From contig JAUCGB010000002.1 of the NCBI GenBank assembly GCA_030377895.1, forward strand, positions 1-64,000: a DNA stretch of 64,000 nucleotides, given 5' to 3'. The notes beneath the pieces are model-generated. The model made no database searches, had not been told where the DNA came from, and worked only from the letters and a program-made list of their open reading frames with translations. Of this stretch, positions 61,101-64,000 are shown one piece after another (the first letter of the stretch is position 1; each line of letters begins with the position of its first letter). A program made the translations under genes and the position numbers. This stretch comes from Anaerolineales bacterium HSG24 (lineage in GTDB: Bacteria; Chloroflexota; Anaerolineae; 4572-78; J111).

Positions 61101-62719
61101 CCCCCGCCAAACCCGTTAAGCGCGAAGCCACCGTTGTAAGCGCGGTTATTATAAATCCGGCTACCCCTAATTTTGCCGGATCCGTCATTATAGATTGCTC
61201 CCCCATCTCCGCTCGAACTTTGGTTGGCGTTGGCAATGTTGCCCGCGAGGGTGCTATTGATGATCGTGAACTCTGAACGGTTATAGATGCCTCCCCCAGT
61301 ATCATTGGCCGAATTGCTCAAAATGTGCGTTCCGGTAAGCGATAAACTCCCTCTATCGACGTATATTCCCGCTCCACTGTAACCGGCCTTGTTTTGGTCA
61401 ATGGTCGTATTAGTAATTCCTAACTGCCCATTGCTTATATAAATTGCCCCACCATGATGGTTAAGAGTGATATTGTTTGACAGGGTGCTACTGATGACAT
61501 CCAAACGGCCACTAGTGAGAAAAATCCCGCCGCCTTGTGCCGTAGCCGTATTACTCGAGACGCTGGTTTCCAGTAACTCATAACTGCCATTTCCACAGAA
61601 CGCGCCTCCTTGTTCAGCTCGATTATGTAGAACTTGGGTTTGGGTAAGGTAGATACGATTGCTCTCTAAAGCCCCCATCAACGCCCCGCCACAGTTGGCC
61701 GAGTTCTCAGTTATCTCACTGTTGTTGATATGTAGGTCGCTACCGTTGTTGTACAGCCCACCACCACCACCACCACTGTTTTGGTCAATATTAGCAACAT
61801 TGCTATAGATCCTACTCTGCTCTATTATCAAATCAGCATTGTTCCAAATACCTCCTGCACTAAACTGGGCTTGGTTATGGCTAATAGTGCCATTGGTTAT
61901 GGTCATGACCATGCCGTTGTAAAGCCCGCCCGCTTTACCCATAGAGACATTATTTGTAACATTACTATTTGCCAACGTGACCTGACCAGTGTTTTTTAAC
62001 CCACCCCCGTCTCCAGCTTGGTTGTTCGATATATCGCTCTCCAAAACATAAACCGAGCCTTTCTCATTATAAATTCCGCCCCCCTCACTCGATGCGATTG
62101 CTGTAACGGTGTTTGAGACGACATTATGACTAACTGTCGTCTGACTCAAACTGACCACACCTTTTAGATTATAGATTCCGCCACCGTAAAATTTGGCGGT
62201 ATTGCTGGTAATCAGGCTTTGGTTCAGGGTCAACTGTCCCTGATGAATATAAATACCACCACCATGATCGGTTGTAGTGGCATTAGGCATGGATATCGCC
62301 GCCCCATTCTTTAGAGTCAGATTATTGAGCGTGATATTTCCAGTGCTGGTGATGAGGAGCAGGCGGAAATTGGTTGCTCCGTCCCGCTGAATCGTGGCCC
62401 CGTTCCCCTCGATGGTCATGGCACTGTTGATAACTGGCAGACCATTTGGCCCGTCGGTGTTGTTATCGGGCGTGGTTAAGCTGTAGATACAATCGTTGTT
62501 CAGGTTGATAATATCCGCTTCTCCGTTGTTGTTGGCCGTGTTGATGGCCGTAATCAGTTCTGCCGCGTCACACGAAACTGTGATAGTCTCCGCCTGAATC
62601 AAGGATACCGTGACGGCACTGAGTAATAATGCGAATAACAAGGCTATAAAGCCAATTGACTTATAGCGTAATACTTGTGACTGCTTTGTTTGTGTAGAAC
62701 TAAACTGTGAATTTTGCAT
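58181..62719 (-). CDS. Giant secreted beta-helix / DUF11 / FG-GAP protein
   Basis: A 1512-aa protein. Signal peptide to about residue 45 (SLIQAETI). Residues about 50-730 are right-handed beta-helix repeats (GGGIYN, GGAIYN, IINSTLAGN, TNN), as in polymorphic outer-membrane-like and pectate-lyase-fold proteins; then DQRGEPRPN...CDIGAFES, two DUF11 domains about 790-1020, seven or so FG-GAP repeats about 1035-1390 (DINGDGAIDAVFGNDG), a ZU5-like stretch and the tail VYLPVVIK. Likely cell-surface or released. No catalytic motif is seen. AGGAG lies about 12 bp before the ATG. The stop codon belongs to a TCACTCTTCACT array. Confidence 0.9.
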   Translation of the reverse strand: MQNSQFSSTQTKQSQVLRYKSIGFIALLFALLLSAVTVSLIQAETITVSCDAAELITAINTANNNGEADIINLNNDCIYSLTTPDNNTDGPNGLPVINSAMTIEGNGATIQRDGATNFRLLLITSTGNITLNNLTLKNGAAISMPNATTTDHGGGIYIHQGQLTLNQSLITSNTAKFYGGGIYNLKGVVSLSQTTVSHNVVSNTVTAIASSEGGGIYNEKGSVYVLESDISNNQAGDGGGLKNTGQVTLANSNVTNNVSMGKAGGLYNGMVMTITNGTISHNQAQFSAGGIWNNADLIIEQSRIYSNVANIDQNSGGGGGGLYNNGSDLHINNSEITENSANCGGALMGALESNRIYLTQTQVLHNRAEQGGAFCGNGSYELLETSVSSNTATAQGGGIFLTSGRLDVISSTLSNNITLNHHGGAIYISNGQLGITNTTIDQNKAGYSGAGIYVDRGSLSLTGTHILSNSANDTGGGIYNRSEFTIINSTLAGNIANANQSSSGDGGAIYNDGSGKIRGSRIYNNRAYNGGFALNGFGGGIYNKYTKPLYIDSSTIISNFATSSGGGISNFGEVHIDNSTITNNYSQGVGGGLYSSGNYDGTGITTIYNTTWSDNQAMSSGGAIYNDTLLTMTHSTVISNQTLDAESDRSDGGGIFNASPASHSNYIAYIKNSIITNNIDNGGQAPDVDGSFTSLGDNIIGDLGESSGFGEQDLIGVDPRLGPLQDNGGNTLTYALLPDSPAVDATTCDTELITDQRGEPRPNPVSTRCDIGAFESALLPQADLSLSQTTDTTSPALGGNIKFTLTITNHGPRTAEAIVVHDMLSNGYDFVSADAGQGEYDKNTGMWAVGTVISGEQTSLILEAEIMGTGIYTNYAQISSAHSVDPNSTPGNNSVDEDDDTTMAVSPRLPQLTISKSGPDRVRQEQYVIYTLNITNTGDAPAQNIFITDTLPISASYVSGGNVMIDDVLNWSVVPILETGKTAIATFLVQAPGGIDIVNFDYGVRADYGIQAQGTVSVTTKILVGSQGTFVESGQDLGRSRSRAADMKDIDGDGDLDILTANEGANEVWFNDGQGTLSNSGQQLGNDSSQAVALADFDNDGDADAVVVNEGANEVWFNDGQGTFTSGTQTLGESDSQAVSVGDLNNDGTLDLVVGNNGASEVWFNDGQGTFSIGEQSLDTGNSQTVSLGDINGDGAIDAVFGNDGVNTVWFNDGQGVFNDSGQTIDNGDTQAVVLGDLNGDNLLDMVVGNNGANTVWFNDGNGKFVDSNQNFENSNSQTVALGDFDEDDDLDVIVGGEGPNTVWFNDGTGTLNDSGQSLGQDNTQAVVLGDLDGDSDLDTFVANSSAEDGSNQVLFNQNELVREVEAPGGTLDLSQGLTFTIDIPADSLAKTTTFTYTPLILPSAPAPDGTSIVGQAFELKAAQGDKAVANPFQTPVTMRRYYNPTGHKPEQIRLYYRDVSTSQWLDVATTCSPESQYNYGPDYIEVDICHLTEFAMFESASEAVYLPVVIK

Positions 62720-62820
62720 GGTTATGTAAATCTCCTAATGAATCGTATAATAAAATTCCTCTTTCGGATAATCATTTTCAGGGATACGGTATTTAGTGCC
62801 CATTGCGCTCATTTATTTGG

Positions 62821-62909
62821 GTAGTGGTGCAGAAGTAGTGATATATGTCAGTTACCTACCCGCAAGTTTGGAACTTGCGGGTAGGTGATCACTACATGTG
62901 CAGGACTAC
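62821..62909. mobile_element. Family B MITE-like palindrome (89 bp) supplying a stop codon
   Basis: As read by eye, identical to 1347-1435. Its last bases GGACTAC contain, on the minus strand, the TAG stop (62906-62908) of the histidine kinase. Confidence 0.78.
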
Positions 62910-64000
62910 CTTATTTGAATCCGAACCGTGAAATTAACGGTTGTGCCTTGACCCAATTCGCTTTCTACCCAGATACGTCCGCCCCATTTCTCGACCATTT
63001 CTTGACATATAATCAGCCCCAATCCGGTGCCTTTCTCTTTTGCCGTGCCTAAAGTGGTCACATGCTCCCCGGTCTGGAACAGCTTTTGTTTAACCTCGTC
63101 ACTCATGCCCACCCCCGTATCAGCCACCGAAACTTGGACAAATTTATCATCCAACTGTTCAGCCCTGATGCAAATCTCGCCTTGGGTGAGGGTAAACTTT
63201 AGGGCATTTGAGGTCAAATTGCGGATAACGGTATCGAGCATGTACGGGTCTGCATTAACAATAATATCTGATGATACCTGAGCATGTAACTTAATTTCTT
63301 TGTTTAGGGCATTTTCTTTGAGTAACTCAACCGTAACTATCGCCATTTCCTGTAAAATAATCGGCTGTGGGCTGTAGGTCATGTGGCCTTGTTGCAACCG
63401 TGACCATTGTAATAGGTTCTCTAACAAATCGTATACATTTTTGGCCGAGTGATGAATGGATGCTCCTATATCTCGAATCTCATCAGTTGAGAACGTATCC
63501 GCCATCTCCATCAGCAGTTCCGATGAACCTAGTACGGGCATAAACGGCCCTTTTAGGTCATGAGCCACAATCGAAAAGAAGCGGTCTTTATCAACATTTA
63601 GTTGAGCTAACGCCGCATATAAACGGGCATTTTGAATCGCAACTGCGGCTTGTGAGGCAAAAATCTGAGCTGTTTTCGTTTCCTCCTCCTTAAAAGCATC
63701 CACCTGAAAGCTATCAATCGTCAACATGCCCGACACCTTTGTCTCTATCAATAATGGCGCGCTCATCCAACCCCGAATTCGCTCATCCCCTCCCCAAAAC
63801 TCATCATAATTCGGTAATTGATGCACGTCGGCAATGACATGGGGTTGTTTGGTTCGGATGGCTGTTTGACCAAAATCATCATCAGACAAAGGAACATGTC
63901 GCCCGATATAAGATTGCGCCAACTCTGAGCCACCCACCAAAACCATGCTGTTCTCCTCAAGGATAAACAAGCCACAACCATCACATTGAATCACCTGTTG
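62906..64000 (-). CDS. GAF-domain histidine kinase, 5' end outside the window
   Basis: Partial; the frame is open to the right edge (the visible GTG at 63992-63994 sits inside the GAF domain). About 364 residues visible. GAF about 1-125 (CDGCGLFILEEN, GWMSAPLLIE, FASQAAVAIQNARLY), HisKA with the phospho-acceptor His in VAHDLKGPF, HATPase with NLTSNALKF, DTGVGMSD and GTGLGLIICQEMVEKWGG. Cytoplasmic sensor kinase; the ligand and the response regulator are not in the window. The stop codon TAG comes from the family B element at the 3' end, so the original end may have been one or more codons different. Confidence 0.9.
   Translation of the reverse strand, partial: QQVIQCDGCGLFILEENSMVLVGGSELAQSYIGRHVPLSDDDFGQTAIRTKQPHVIADVHQLPNYDEFWGGDERIRGWMSAPLLIETKVSGMLTIDSFQVDAFKEEETKTAQIFASQAAVAIQNARLYAALAQLNVDKDRFFSIVAHDLKGPFMPVLGSSELLMEMADTFSTDEIRDIGASIHHSAKNVYDLLENLLQWSRLQQGHMTYSPQPIILQEMAIVTVELLKENALNKEIKLHAQVSSDIIVNADPYMLDTVIRNLTSNALKFTLTQGEICIRAEQLDDKFVQVSVADTGVGMSDEVKQKLFQTGEHVTTLGTAKEKGTGLGLIICQEMVEKWGGRIWVESELGQGTTVNFTVRIQIR

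Overview
The window is bacterial, of moderate G+C, and dense in signal-transduction genes, large secreted proteins and small non-coding repeats. It carries no rRNA, tRNA, CRISPR array, phage gene or recognisable transposase gene. The best guess for the host is a Chloroflexota-type (Anaerolineae-like) bacterium. The support is two giant secreted proteins that both end in a YLPV-type tail, a Tat-type lipoprotein solute-binding protein, many SpoIIE-type phosphatases, two-component propellers, a LRR-Roc-COR protein and a XisI homologue. This is inference from protein style; no phylogenetic marker other than rsfS and trxB is present.

Layout. (1) 1-22 kb, signalling block: four PP2C/SpoIIE phosphatases (one behind a receiver, two behind dCache/HAMP membrane sensors, one behind REC-GAF), two orphan solute-binding lipoproteins each followed by a membrane sensor, a propeller-type hybrid kinase overlapping a REC-GAF-SpoIIE gene by 4 bp, a HAMP-PAS hybrid kinase, and a REC-LuxR regulator. 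(2) 22-31 kb: an AAA-like/PD-(D/E)XK protein, a small coiled-coil protein behind a putative structured RNA, a LRR-Roc-COR gene fused tail to tail with a truncated propeller gene, and a xisI gene without xisH. (3) 31-48.5 kb: two inverted ~1.4 kb copies of the RNA plus small-ORF cassette enclosing rsfS, a propeller lipoprotein, an M23 peptidase, a 2262-aa FG-GAP protein and a TPR protein. (4) 48.6-56.4 kb: a three-gene operon of unknown function (N-terminal adaptor-like region plus TM and TPR; unknown 302 aa; 1540-aa multi-TM protein). (5) 56.9-64 kb: trxB, a 1512-aa beta-helix/FG-GAP surface protein, and a GAF histidine kinase that runs off the right edge.

How it works together. The first block looks like a set of parallel sensory inputs (periplasmic ligand proteins, dCache, GAF and propeller sensors) feeding histidine kinases, receivers and serine phosphatases. 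The usual partner-switching partners (STAS anti-sigma antagonist, HATPase anti-sigma kinase) are not in the window. The secreted proteins of regions 3 and 5 are likely cell-surface or extracellular.

Most striking is the repeat biology. At least eight families of short palindromic, MITE-like elements fill nearly every intergenic gap. Several can be shown to have moved: a 141-bp element with 9-bp target duplications (four copies, one with an empty site in a paralogous locus), a 145-175-bp family with 8-bp duplications, a TA-target element with an empty site, and nested insertions. A 33-bp palindrome, exactly 11 codons long, lies both between genes and in frame inside phosphatase genes. A three-copy cassette of a conserved, terminator-ended structured RNA with a small basic coiled-coil protein is the best candidate for an undescribed system.
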